Shown in pieces: positions 1 through 8,627 of a stretch of 64,000 bases of DNA. Numbering within the stretch: position 1 is the first letter of the stretch; the number at the start of each line of letters is the position of its first letter. Under the pieces are notes generated by a model. That model saw only the letters and a program-made list of their open reading frames with translations, was not told the origin of the DNA and ran no database searches. The stretch spans positions 806,001-870,000 of the forward strand of contig NZ_CP045737.1 of NCBI RefSeq assembly GCF_009649075.1, written 5' to 3'. The stretch is from Aeromicrobium yanjiei. Its GTDB lineage: Bacteria; Actinomycetota; Actinomycetes; Propionibacteriales; Nocardioidaceae. Made by a program: the position numbers and the translations under genes.

Positions 1-96
1 GGCCGGGAGGGGAGTTCCGTGCAGATCGGTCTGTCGGCTGTCGGGCATCCCTTCAACCTAGCCCGCGCGGGTGCGTCCCGCGTGACGACGGTCGTC
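1..96. other. Region downstream of the MarR gene
   Basis: No gene is supported. It contains a small GC hairpin CCCGCGCGGG (62-71) that may terminate the MarR transcript. Confidence 0.35.
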
Positions 97-573
97 TCAG
101 GTGGCGGCGGCCTCGTCGCGGGCGGCGCGAGCGGCCGCGTTGAGCTCCTGCATGAGGGCCGCGGCGCGTGCCAGGTCCTGCTCGTCGTGCGCGCCGAGCA
201 CCTGGCGCATGTGCTTGGCGAGGATGCCGAACATCGAGCCGCCGACCGCGAGCGCGTCGTCGGTGATCTCGACGCGTACGGATCGGCGATCGGTCTCGGC
301 CCGCTCGCGCCGGACGTGGCCGGCCCGCTCCAGCCGGTCGAGCATCGCGCTGGTGGCCGAGGGGCTGAGCCCGAGGCCGTCGCTGATGTCCTTGGGCGAC
401 GTGGGGCCGCGATCCATGACCAGTCCGATCGCCGCGAGGTCCGTGCGGTGCATCGCGTGCACGTGGCTCATCTCGAGGACGTACCGCTCGACCTCAGCGG
501 TGAACATGCGCAGCTGGCGCACGAGCTCGGTGGCGGCGGGGGATCCCGCACCACGCCGATTGGCGGCGGTCAT
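97..573 (-). CDS. MarR family transcriptional regulator
   Basis: A 158-residue protein with the MarR layout: an N-terminal dimerisation helix, a winged helix-turn-helix at about residues 58-112 (LSPSATSAMLDRLERAGHV, followed by a DRRS wing) and C-terminal helices. It lies back to back with an MMPL exporter across only 23 bp, so the usual MarR role applies: repression of the neighbouring efflux gene and of itself, relieved by a small ligand. The ligand cannot be read from the sequence. The ATG at 573 was chosen because a TACGAT -10 box ends 6 nt upstream, which predicts a leaderless mRNA. Confidence 0.9.
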   Translation of the reverse strand: MTAANRRGAGSPAATELVRQLRMFTAEVERYVLEMSHVHAMHRTDLAAIGLVMDRGPTSPKDISDGLGLSPSATSAMLDRLERAGHVRRERAETDRRSVRVEITDDALAVGGSMFGILAKHMRQVLGAHDEQDLARAAALMQELNAAARAARDEAAAT

Positions 574-579
574 GACTCA

Positions 580-585
580 ATCGTA
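580..585 (-). promoter_or_regulatory. -10 box of the MarR gene (leaderless)
   Basis: TACGAT on the minus strand lies 6 nt before the ATG at 573, placing the transcript start at or next to the A of the start codon. It overlaps the opposing -10 box of the MMPL gene. No convincing -35 is seen. Confidence 0.6.
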
Positions 586-589
586 CTAT
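584..589 (+). promoter_or_regulatory. -10 box of the MMPL gene (leaderless)
   Basis: TACTAT lies 7 nt before the GTG at 597; a TTGGCG at 560-565 could be the -35 element. The two facing -10 boxes form the near-palindrome ATCGTACTAT (580-589) centred on GTAC, a plausible MarR operator. Confidence 0.6.
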
Positions 590-596
590 TTCCACC

Positions 597-2636
597 GTGG
601 AATCATTCGATGACGGAAGCAAAGACCAGAAGCGCGGGCCCGGCCTCCGCGCCGCGATACTCGTGACCCTGCTGTTCGTGCTGCTGTCAGGCGCGATGTT
701 CGCCCTGGCCCCCGAGGCCAGGGAGTCCAACGCACCCACTGCGGGCCTGCCGGACTCGGCCGACTCCACCACCGTGGCACGCCTGCAGCAGACCCTGCCG
801 TCCAGCGACGTGTCCCCGGCGATCGTCGTGGTGAGTCGCGACGGCGGCAAGGCCCTCGACGGCGAGGAGAAGCAGGCCGTCACCGATCTGGCCTCGAAGC
901 TGGAGTCGGTCTCGGTCACCGATGACGCTCTCAAGCCGGTCTTCTCCGACGACGGGAAGGTCGCGCTGCTCGCAGTGCCGTTGAAGCAGTCGACCGGCGC
1001 GGAGAAGATCGACTCGCTGCGCTCCACCGTGGACAGGTCCTTGCCCGACGGGGTCGAGGCCGAGGTCACGGGAGGTCCGGCCTTCGAGTCCGACCTCAAG
1101 GACGTCTTCGCGGGCGCCGACGTCCGACTGCTCATCTCGACGGCCCTCGTCGTCGCGCTCCTGCTGCTCGTGACCTACCGGAGCCCGTGGCTGTGGCTCG
1201 TGCCGCTGGTGGTCGTTGCGGTCGGCGACCGTGTCGCGGCCCTCGCGGTCGCGACCGCGACCCAGGTCTTCGACTACGACGTCGACGGCTCCACGACCGG
1301 CATCACGTCGGTCCTGGTGTTCGGTGCCGGCACCAACTACGCGCTGCTGCTCATCGCCCGCTATCGCGAGGAGCTGAGGCGCCACGAGAGTCGCTTCGTC
1401 GCGATGCGGGCCGCGTGGCGGCAGGCCGCGCCCGCCATCCTCGCGAGCTCGGGCACCGTGACCCTGGCCCTGCTGACCCTGTCGTTCGCCGACACCCCGA
1501 CCAACCGGGCGCTGGGCTGGTCCGCCGCGATCGGCATCGTCGTCGCGGTGATCTTCGGGCTGATCGCCCTGCCGGCCGCGATGGTCCTGTTCGGTCGTGG
1601 CCTGTTCTGGCCGTTCGTCCCGCGTCTTGGCCAGAAGGACCCGTCCCGCGACGGGGTCTGGGCGCGCGTCGGTGCGGCCGTGGTCAGCCGGCCCAAGACG
1701 TTCGTGGCAGGCTCCCTCGCCCTCCTGGCGATCCTCGCTGTCGGGGGATCGGGCCTGCAGGTCGGGCTGACCCAGAACGAGCGCTTCCGCGAGACCCCCG
1801 AGTCCGTGCTGGGCCAGGAGACCCTCGCCCAGGCGTTCCCGGCCGGGTTCGCCGAGCCGACGGTCGTGCTCGCGAAGCCCGATCAGGCCAAGGCGGTGAT
1901 CGCCGACCTCGAGGACGTCGACGGCGTCTCGAGCGTGATGCCTGGTCCCGCCTCGGAGAAGTGGGCCGAGCTCAACGTCGTGCTCGACAGCGACCGTGGC
2001 TCGGATCGCGCCGCGGACACGATCGACCGGCTGCGGGCGGACCTCGACGACGGCGTGCTGGTCGGCGGCGGTGACGCGCAGGACCTCGACGCCAAGGCGG
2101 CCGCCGCGCACGACCGGATGCTGATCTTCCCCCTCGTGCTCGTGATCGTGATGGCGATCCTGGTGGTGCTGCTGCGCTCGATCGTGGCGGCCGTCGTCCT
2201 CGTGCTGACCGTCGTCGCGACGTACGTCACGGCGATGGGGGCGGGGTGGTTCGTGTTCACGCACTTCTTCGACTTCCCGGCGCTCGACCTGCCCGTGCCG
2301 CTGTTCGCGTTCATCTTCCTCGTCGCCCTCGGTGTCGACTACAACATCTTCCTGGCGACCCGTGCCCGCGAGGAGGCGGCCGACAAGCCGATCGCCGGGG
2401 CGATGACGACCGCACTGGCCGTGACCGGCGGCGTCATCACGAGTGCGGGCATCGTGCTGGCTGCGGTGTTCGCGGTGCTCGGCGTGCTGCCGCTCGTCAC
2501 GCTGACCCAGATCGGCGTGATCGTCGGCATCGGCGTGCTGCTGGACACCCTCGTCGTCCGCAGCCTCCTGGTGCCGGCCCTCGCGACGCTGATCGGCGAG
2601 CGGTTCTGGTGGCCGAGCCACCCGGGCCGCCGCTGA
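597..2636 (+). CDS. MMPL/RND-superfamily membrane exporter
   Basis: A 679-residue integral membrane protein with the duplicated MMPL layout: TM1, a large extracytoplasmic loop (about residues 40-175), a block of TM segments, a second loop (about 385-490) and a second TM block. Members export lipids, drugs or hydrophobic metabolites using the proton gradient. The second half keeps the Asp-Tyr pair expected for proton relay (GVDYN, D581-Y582); the equivalent place in the first half reads GTNY (N247-Y248), with Asn instead of Asp. It starts at GTG 597, directly after a -10 box, and is divergent from a MarR gene that probably controls it. The substrate is unknown. Confidence 0.88.
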   Translation: MESFDDGSKDQKRGPGLRAAILVTLLFVLLSGAMFALAPEARESNAPTAGLPDSADSTTVARLQQTLPSSDVSPAIVVVSRDGGKALDGEEKQAVTDLASKLESVSVTDDALKPVFSDDGKVALLAVPLKQSTGAEKIDSLRSTVDRSLPDGVEAEVTGGPAFESDLKDVFAGADVRLLISTALVVALLLLVTYRSPWLWLVPLVVVAVGDRVAALAVATATQVFDYDVDGSTTGITSVLVFGAGTNYALLLIARYREELRRHESRFVAMRAAWRQAAPAILASSGTVTLALLTLSFADTPTNRALGWSAAIGIVVAVIFGLIALPAAMVLFGRGLFWPFVPRLGQKDPSRDGVWARVGAAVVSRPKTFVAGSLALLAILAVGGSGLQVGLTQNERFRETPESVLGQETLAQAFPAGFAEPTVVLAKPDQAKAVIADLEDVDGVSSVMPGPASEKWAELNVVLDSDRGSDRAADTIDRLRADLDDGVLVGGGDAQDLDAKAAAAHDRMLIFPLVLVIVMAILVVLLRSIVAAVVLVLTVVATYVTAMGAGWFVFTHFFDFPALDLPVPLFAFIFLVALGVDYNIFLATRAREEAADKPIAGAMTTALAVTGGVITSAGIVLAAVFAVLGVLPLVTLTQIGVIVGIGVLLDTLVVRSLLVPALATLIGERFWWPSHPGRR

Positions 2637-2717
2637 CGGGCGGGAGTTCGTCCGCGCCGACATGGCAGGCCGCCTGAGCTCGTAGCAGCGTACGAACACC
2701 TGAGGGCGCAAGAGTCC

Positions 2718-2723
2718 TACGGT
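2718..2723 (+). promoter_or_regulatory. -10 box before the serine hydrolase (start of the peptide cluster)
   Basis: TACGGT sits 6 nt upstream of the GTG at 2730, predicting a leaderless transcript that could run through the whole peptide-utilisation block. No clear -35 element is visible. Confidence 0.5.
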
Positions 2724-2729
2724 CAAGAG

Positions 2730-4112
2730 GTGACCGACCTCAACGACACGAAGACCTGGCTCGACGAGCAGCTCCCTGCGCTCCTCGAGAAGCACGACGT
2801 CCCCGCAGCCGCGTGGGCCGTGCTCAAAGACGGCGACGTCGTCGACGGAGCCGCAGGTGTGCTCAGCAAGGCCACCGGCGTGGACGCCACGGCGGACTCG
2901 GTGTTCCAGATCGGCTCGATCACCAAGCTCTGGACGAGCACCCTGGTGATGCAGCTGGTCGACGAGGGACTGGTCGACCTGGACGAGCCCGTCCGGACGT
3001 ACCTGCCGGAGTTCCGCATCGCGGACGAGTCAGCGGCCGCGGTCATCACGACGCGCCAGCTGCTCAACCACACCGCAGGCTTCGAGGGCGACATCTTCAC
3101 GGACACCGGCACGGGTGACGACTGCATCCAGAAGTACGTCGCGCTGCTCGAGGACGTCCCGCAGCTGTTCGCTCCGGGGGAGCAGTTCTCCTACAACAAC
3201 GCCGGCTTCTGCGTGCTCGGTCGCCTCGTCGAGGTGCTCCGGGGCACGACGTTCGACGCGGCCCTCCGTGAGCACGTGATCGCACCGCTCGGCCTGACCC
3301 ACGCGGCGTCGGGCCCCTACGAGGCGATCCTGTTCCGCGCCGCGGTCGGCCACATCGAGACCGGACCGGACTCCGGCTACGTGCCCGCGCCGGTCTGGGC
3401 GATGGCTCGTTCCAACGCCCCGGCCGGGTCGATGCTCGCGATGCGGCCGCGGGACCTGGTCGAGTTCGCCCGCATGCACCTCGAGGACGGCCGGGCGCCC
3501 GACGGGACCCAGGTCCTCGCACCCGGCACCGCCGCCGCGATGCAGGCCCGCGCGGTCGAGGTGCCGTACACCGGGATCATGGGCTCCTCCTGGGGCCTCG
3601 GATTCGAGCGCTTCGACATCGCCACGGGCGACGTCATCGGCCACGACGGCAGCACGATCGGACAGAACGGCTTCCTGCGGATGGTGCCCGAGGCGGGCCT
3701 CGCGGTCGCGCTGCTGGTCAACGGCGGCGACGTGATCTCGCTCTACCACGAGATCGTGGGGCGGGTCGTCGACGAGCTCTCCGACACCCGGCTTCCCGAG
3801 CTGCCCACACCGCCGAGCGAGCCCGAGCGCATCGACGCGAGCCGGTACGTCGGCACGTACTCCGCGGACGTGATGGACCTGGTCGTCACGCAGGACGACG
3901 ACGGCCGCATCTTCATCGAGACGACCTTGAAGGGCATGTTCGCCGACATGGCCGAGCACGAGCCGCCGCAGGAGCTCGTCCACTTCCGGGACGACAGCCT
4001 CATCCCGCTGCAGGGCGAGCACGGCATGCACATGCCGCACTGGTTCCTGGGCGACGACGGGGCCGGTCACGCCCAGTACCTGCACATCGGTCGCGCCATC
4101 CGGCGCGCCTGA
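2730..4112 (+). CDS. Serine hydrolase, beta-lactamase/D-aminopeptidase (S12) family
   Basis: A 460-residue protein with the penicillin-recognising serine hydrolase fold. The active-site signatures are visible: S63-x-x-K66 (GSITK), Y155-N-N157 and H305-D-G307 in place of KTG. A C-terminal lipocalin-like extension follows from about residue 370. No signal peptide is evident, so it probably acts in the cytoplasm. Relatives include D-aminopeptidases, carboxypeptidases and esterases; D-residue peptides are favoured here because of the downstream importer and racemase pathway. It closely resembles the C-terminal domain of the fusion protein at 9367-12666, so the two are paralogues. It begins at GTG 2730, directly after a -10 box. 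Confidence 0.87.
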   Translation: MTDLNDTKTWLDEQLPALLEKHDVPAAAWAVLKDGDVVDGAAGVLSKATGVDATADSVFQIGSITKLWTSTLVMQLVDEGLVDLDEPVRTYLPEFRIADESAAAVITTRQLLNHTAGFEGDIFTDTGTGDDCIQKYVALLEDVPQLFAPGEQFSYNNAGFCVLGRLVEVLRGTTFDAALREHVIAPLGLTHAASGPYEAILFRAAVGHIETGPDSGYVPAPVWAMARSNAPAGSMLAMRPRDLVEFARMHLEDGRAPDGTQVLAPGTAAAMQARAVEVPYTGIMGSSWGLGFERFDIATGDVIGHDGSTIGQNGFLRMVPEAGLAVALLVNGGDVISLYHEIVGRVVDELSDTRLPELPTPPSEPERIDASRYVGTYSADVMDLVVTQDDDGRIFIETTLKGMFADMAEHEPPQELVHFRDDSLIPLQGEHGMHMPHWFLGDDGAGHAQYLHIGRAIRRA

Positions 4113-4136
4113 CCCGCGCGAGACAGAGGAACTTCG

Positions 4137-5687
4137 ATGAAACTGATCCCGACAACCGTGGGGCTGTGTCTGACCGCGTCCGTCCTGGCGGCGTGCGGCG
4201 GTGGAGGATCCGGCGGCGGCAAGGACGACGCCGAGATCGTCGACGGCGGCACGTTCACGATGGCGCTGAACGCCGATCCGGGGAACCTGGATCCGCACTC
4301 CTCGGTCTCGAGCGCACTGTTCAGCATCAGCCAGCTGTCGTACGACCACCTGTTCAACACCAACTTCGACGACGGCACGATCGAGTCGGGCCTGGCCTCG
4401 AAGTGGGACGTCAAGGGCAAGACCGTGACCGCGACCCTGGCCGAGGGGGTCACCTGCTCGGACGGCAGCGAGCTCAAGGCCTCCGACGTCGTGGCCAACT
4501 TCGACTACATCGCGGACCCCAAGAACGAGAGCCCCCTGCTCGGGGCGTTCCTGCCGGCGGGCGCGACCTCCAAGGCCGACGACACGGCGCGCACCGTGAC
4601 GATCACGCTCGCCGCGCCGGCGCCCTTCGTGCTGCAGGGCCTGTCGAACATCGCGATCGTGTGTGCGGACGGCCTGAAGGACCGCACCGCGCTGGCCAAG
4701 ACCTCCGCCGGAACCGGCCCCTACGAGCTGACCAAGGCGGAGCCGGGAAACCAGTACACGTACTCGATCCGCGACGGCTACACGTGGGGACCCGACGGCG
4801 CGACCACCGCGACCAAGGGGATGCCCGACACGATCGTCATGAAGATCGTCGAGAACGAGTCGACCGCCGCGAACCTGCTGCTGTCGGACGGCCTCAACGG
4901 GGCGATCGTGAGCGGCACGGATCGCAAGCGCCTCGACGCGGCGAACCTCACGACGTACGACACCGCGACCCTCACCGGTGAGCAGTGGTACAACCAGACG
5001 AAGGGCCGGCCCACGGTCGACCCGAAGGTGCGCCTCGCCCTGACCCAGGCGCTCGACCTGGCCGAGCTGCAGAAGGTCCTGACCGGCGGGAGCGGCAAGC
5101 CGGCGACGACCTTCGCGGCCCTCGACCCGGTCGCGTGCCCCGGGGACTCGGTCTCCGGCGCCCTGCCGAAGCAGGACGTCGACGCGGCCAAGGCCGTGCT
5201 CTCGGCTGCGGACCTGCCCGATCTCACGTTCGTCTACAACCCCGCGAGCGGCAGCGGCGTCAGCGCCGCGGCCGAGCTCGCGGTGGAGCAGTGGAAGGCC
5301 GCAGGGGTCACGGTCAAGGCCAAGAGCCAGAACGTGACGGCGATCCAGGAGACGGTCTTCGGGACCGGCAACTGGGACATCGCGTGGCTGCCGGTCAACG
5401 TCAACAGCCCTGATCAGCTGGTCCCGTTCCTGTCGGGCCCGTCCACGCCGGACGGCACGAACTTCGCGAACATCACGAACGACGACTACGAGGCCGGCGT
5501 CCAGAAGGCGTCCGCGATGAACGGCCAGGAGGGCTGCGAGACGTGGCTCGAGGCCGAGTCGGCGCTGGTCGAGGCAGCGGACGTGATCCCGTTCGCGAAC
5601 TCGATCGGCAAGGCGTACCGCGCCAAGGCGACGTTCGACTACCCCGGCCAGATGGTGCCCACGAGCATCCGGATGCTGGCGAACTGA
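4137..5687 (+). CDS. Peptide ABC transporter substrate-binding lipoprotein (SBP_bac_5)
   Basis: A 516-residue extracellular binding protein of the DppA/OppA family. The N-terminus is a lipoprotein signal with lipobox LAAC, so Cys20 would be lipidated, followed by a Gly-rich linker. The GGTFTMALNADPGNLDP opening is typical of the family. It would capture oligopeptides (or related solutes) at the membrane surface and deliver them to the two permeases encoded next. A Shine-Dalgarno-like GAGGA precedes the ATG. The 24-bp gap from the serine hydrolase and 3-bp gap to the permease support one operon. Peptide versus nickel or sugar specificity cannot be proven from sequence. Confidence 0.92.
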   Translation: MKLIPTTVGLCLTASVLAACGGGGSGGGKDDAEIVDGGTFTMALNADPGNLDPHSSVSSALFSISQLSYDHLFNTNFDDGTIESGLASKWDVKGKTVTATLAEGVTCSDGSELKASDVVANFDYIADPKNESPLLGAFLPAGATSKADDTARTVTITLAAPAPFVLQGLSNIAIVCADGLKDRTALAKTSAGTGPYELTKAEPGNQYTYSIRDGYTWGPDGATTATKGMPDTIVMKIVENESTAANLLLSDGLNGAIVSGTDRKRLDAANLTTYDTATLTGEQWYNQTKGRPTVDPKVRLALTQALDLAELQKVLTGGSGKPATTFAALDPVACPGDSVSGALPKQDVDAAKAVLSAADLPDLTFVYNPASGSGVSAAAELAVEQWKAAGVTVKAKSQNVTAIQETVFGTGNWDIAWLPVNVNSPDQLVPFLSGPSTPDGTNFANITNDDYEAGVQKASAMNGQEGCETWLEAESALVEAADVIPFANSIGKAYRAKATFDYPGQMVPTSIRMLAN

Positions 5688-5690
5688 GCC

Positions 5691-6692
5691 GTGACCGTCG
5701 CCGAGACCGCAGCGGTCGTGCCGGCCCCACGGGTGGGGAGGTCTGCCCACCCGTGGGTCCGGTTCGCCCTGCGTCGCCTCGGACGTCTGGCGGTCTCCCT
5801 GTGGGTGCTGGTCACCGCGGCGTTCTTGATGATCCACCTGATCCCGGGCGATCCGGTGCGAGGCGCCCTGGGCTCGACCGCGACCCCCGAGCTGGTCGAG
5901 GCCAAGCGTGAGTCGCTCGGCCTGAACGACCCGCTGTGGGCGCAGTACGCCCACTACCTCAAGGGCCTGTTCAGCGGCGACTTCGGGACCTCGCTGATCT
6001 CGCAGACCGCGACCTCGGACGTCATCGCACAGCGGCTGCCCGCCACGCTGGCCCTCGCGGCGCTCGGCTTCCTGCTCGCGATCGCGGTGGCCGTCCCGCT
6101 CGGCGTCGCTGCGGGGGTGCTGACCCGTCGGGGTCACGGCCGGCGCACCGAGCTGGGCTTCACCACGACCAGCGTCGTCCTCGGCACGATCCCGGACTTC
6201 ATGGTGGGCGTCGCTCTCGTCTACGTCTTCGGCGTGCGCCTGGACCTCCTGCCGGTCGCGGGCAACGACACCGCGGCGGCGTACGTGCTGCCGGTCATCT
6301 CCCTGGCGATCGGTCCGGCGGCGATCCTGGCCCGGATCATCCGCATCGAGATGGTGACGACGCTCCAGGCGGACTTCATCCGCACGGCGCGCGCCAAGCG
6401 CCTGCCGTCCTCGCGGGTCTACCTCTCGCACGCCCTGCCCAATGCCCTCACGGCGGCGCTCACCCTCTCGGGCCTGCTGCTCGGCTCGATGGTCGCCGGG
6501 ACGGTGCTGGTCGAGAACGTGTTCGCGTGGCCCGGTCTCGGCAGCACGATCGTGTCGTCGATCCTCAACAAGGACTACCCCGTCGTGCAGGGCATCATCT
6601 TGATGTACGGCATCGGCGTCCTGCTCATCAACACCCTCGTCGACATCGCCCTGGCGCTGCTCGACCCGCGCTCCCTGATCAGGGAGGACTGA
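5691..6692 (+). CDS. Peptide ABC transporter permease (DppB-like)
   Basis: A 333-residue inner-membrane permease of the BPD_transp_1 family. After a cytoplasmic N-terminal extension of about 30 residues there is a first TM helix, the conserved IPGDPVRGALG segment of DppB proteins, and five further TM helices. The cytoplasmic coupling loop lies near residues 224-245 (FIRTARAKRLPSSRVYLSHA). It pairs with the permease half of the next gene to form the channel. It starts at GTG 5691, three bases after the binding-protein stop codon. Confidence 0.93.
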   Translation: MTVAETAAVVPAPRVGRSAHPWVRFALRRLGRLAVSLWVLVTAAFLMIHLIPGDPVRGALGSTATPELVEAKRESLGLNDPLWAQYAHYLKGLFSGDFGTSLISQTATSDVIAQRLPATLALAALGFLLAIAVAVPLGVAAGVLTRRGHGRRTELGFTTTSVVLGTIPDFMVGVALVYVFGVRLDLLPVAGNDTAAAYVLPVISLAIGPAAILARIIRIEMVTTLQADFIRTARAKRLPSSRVYLSHALPNALTAALTLSGLLLGSMVAGTVLVENVFAWPGLGSTIVSSILNKDYPVVQGIILMYGIGVLLINTLVDIALALLDPRSLIRED

Positions 6693-6695
6693 GCG

Positions 6696-8627
6696 ATGAG
6701 CCGCAGCCAGCAGACGAGTGGCCGCTTCCTCGCGGTGCTGCGCACCCCGCTCGGCCTGGCCACGGCCGCGCTCACGGTGCTGATCCTCGCGCTGGCGGTC
6801 GTCGCCCCCATCCTGTGGAGCGATGCGGCCGGGGCGGTCGACACCGACGACATCCTCGCCGGACCGAGCGCAGATCACTGGGCGGGCACCGACAACCTCG
6901 GCCGCGACATCATCTACCGCACACTCGTCGCGACTCGGCTGTCGATCGAGCTCGCCCTCAGCGCCACCGCGATCGCGGTCGCGGTCGGCCTGGTGCTCGG
7001 CACCGCACCGCTCGTCCTCGGACGTCGTGCGGGCCGGGTGGTCGTCGCGGGCGTCAACATCGCGGTCGCCTTCCCCGGCCTGCTGCTCGCGCTGTTCTTC
7101 GCGGTGGTGTTCGGCATCGGCGCGACCGGCGCGGTGCTGGCCATCGGCATGGCCGGTGCGCCGTCGTTCGCCCGCCTCGTGCAGACCCTCGTCGCGGGGG
7201 TCGCGTCGCGTGACTACGTCGCGGCCGCCCGGATCGCGGGTGTCGGACGCTTCCGCGTGCTGCTGCGGCACGTGCTCCCCAACGTCGCCGAGCCCTTGAT
7301 CGTCAACGCCACGATCGGCGCGGGCAATGCGCTGCTCGCATTCGCGGGGCTGTCCTTCCTCGGACTCGGCGTCCAGGCACCCGCGTACGACTGGGGCCGG
7401 CTCCTGTTCGACGGCGTGGGGTCGCTGTACGTCAATCCGGGCGCCGCGCTCGCTCCCGGGCTCGCGGTGCTGATCGCGGGTCTGGCCTTCAACCTGTTCG
7501 GCGAGTCGCTCGCGAAGGTCGTGGGCGTCTCGACGGGCGTCCCGCTCCCGGGGAGCCGTCGGCCCGTGCCGGCGCCGGTGCGCTCGGCGTCCGACCACGA
7601 TCGCGTCGACCGGCCGAGGAGCGAGGACGATCTCGTGCTCGACGTCCGGGGTCTCGAGGTCGCGTTCCCCGGCCCGGCTGGTCCGGTTCGCCCGGTTCGG
7701 GGCGTCAGCTTCGGCGTGCGGCGCGGCGAGTCGGTCGGCATCGTGGGCGAGTCCGGCTCCGGCAAGTCGCTGACCGCGCTGGCCGTGTCACGCCTGATAG
7801 ACGATCCGGGACGGGTCGAGGCCGATCGCGTCCGCTTCCTCGACGAGGACCTCCTGGGTCCCGACACGACGGCCCAGCGCCGGGTGCTGGGGACGTCGAT
7901 GGCGATGGTGTTCCAGGACCCCATGACCTCGTTCAACCCGACCCGGCGGATCGGTGCCCAGCTCGCCGAGGTCTCCCGGCACCACCACGGCCTGGACAAG
8001 AAGCAGGCCCTCGCCCGTGCGGTCGACCGGCTCGCGGCGGTGCGCATCTCCGAGCCCGAGCGGCGGGCGCGCCAGTTCCCGCACGAGTTCTCCGGTGGGA
8101 TGCGCCAGCGCGCGATGATCGGCATGGGCGTGATGGGCAGCCCTGCGCTGATCATCGCCGACGAGCCCACCACAGCCCTCGACGTGACGGTCCAGCAGCA
8201 GGTCCTGGACCTGCTCGCGGCGATCCGGCGGGACGACGACGTGGCGCTCGTGCTCATCAGCCACGACGTGACCGTGGTCGCCGACGTCTGTGACCGCGTG
8301 CTGGTGATGTACGCCGGCCAGATCGTGGAGGACCTGCCCGCCTCGGAGCTGACGACCGCGGCCCAGCACCCCTACACCCGTGCGCTCGTCGCCGCGGTGC
8401 CGTCGATGGACACGGACCTGGACGAGCCGCTGCCGGTGATCCCGGGACGCCCCGTGGACCCCGCCGACGTGCCGCCCGGGTGCCCGTACTCGGCCCGGTG
8501 CCCCCTCGCGACCGAGCGCTGCCTCACGGAGGACCCGCCGCTGCTGGCCCACGCGGCCGGGCGGGTCGCGTGCTGGCACGCCGGTGAGTCGATCGTGCTG
8601 GAGCCGACGAGGACGGACGTCCTGTGA
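6696..8627 (+). CDS. Fused peptide ABC permease-ATPase (DppC-DppD-like)
   Basis: A single 643-residue chain combining two subunits that are usually separate. Residues 1 to about 285 form a DppC-type permease (N-terminal TM, AGTDNLGRDI segment, multiple TM helices). After a polar linker, residues from about 310 form a DppD-type ATPase with Walker A GESGSGKS (351-358), signature FSGGMRQR, Walker B LIIADEP and the C-terminal oligo_HPY domain with its conserved cysteines (PPGCPYSARCP). It starts 3 nt after the DppB stop, and its stop overlaps the next start (GTGA). The reading frame is continuous through the linker, so the fusion is real in this sequence. Confidence 0.93.
   Translation: MSRSQQTSGRFLAVLRTPLGLATAALTVLILALAVVAPILWSDAAGAVDTDDILAGPSADHWAGTDNLGRDIIYRTLVATRLSIELALSATAIAVAVGLVLGTAPLVLGRRAGRVVVAGVNIAVAFPGLLLALFFAVVFGIGATGAVLAIGMAGAPSFARLVQTLVAGVASRDYVAAARIAGVGRFRVLLRHVLPNVAEPLIVNATIGAGNALLAFAGLSFLGLGVQAPAYDWGRLLFDGVGSLYVNPGAALAPGLAVLIAGLAFNLFGESLAKVVGVSTGVPLPGSRRPVPAPVRSASDHDRVDRPRSEDDLVLDVRGLEVAFPGPAGPVRPVRGVSFGVRRGESVGIVGESGSGKSLTALAVSRLIDDPGRVEADRVRFLDEDLLGPDTTAQRRVLGTSMAMVFQDPMTSFNPTRRIGAQLAEVSRHHHGLDKKQALARAVDRLAAVRISEPERRARQFPHEFSGGMRQRAMIGMGVMGSPALIIADEPTTALDVTVQQQVLDLLAAIRRDDDVALVLISHDVTVVADVCDRVLVMYAGQIVEDLPASELTTAAQHPYTRALVAAVPSMDTDLDEPLPVIPGRPVDPADVPPGCPYSARCPLATERCLTEDPPLLAHAAGRVACWHAGESIVLEPTRTDVL

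Noticed and set aside
3030-7598. A 1522-codon open frame on the minus strand
   Set aside because: It lies opposite well-supported transporter and hydrolase genes, and its product is a low-complexity Arg/Gly/His-rich sequence with no domains. Such frames are common in very GC-rich DNA.
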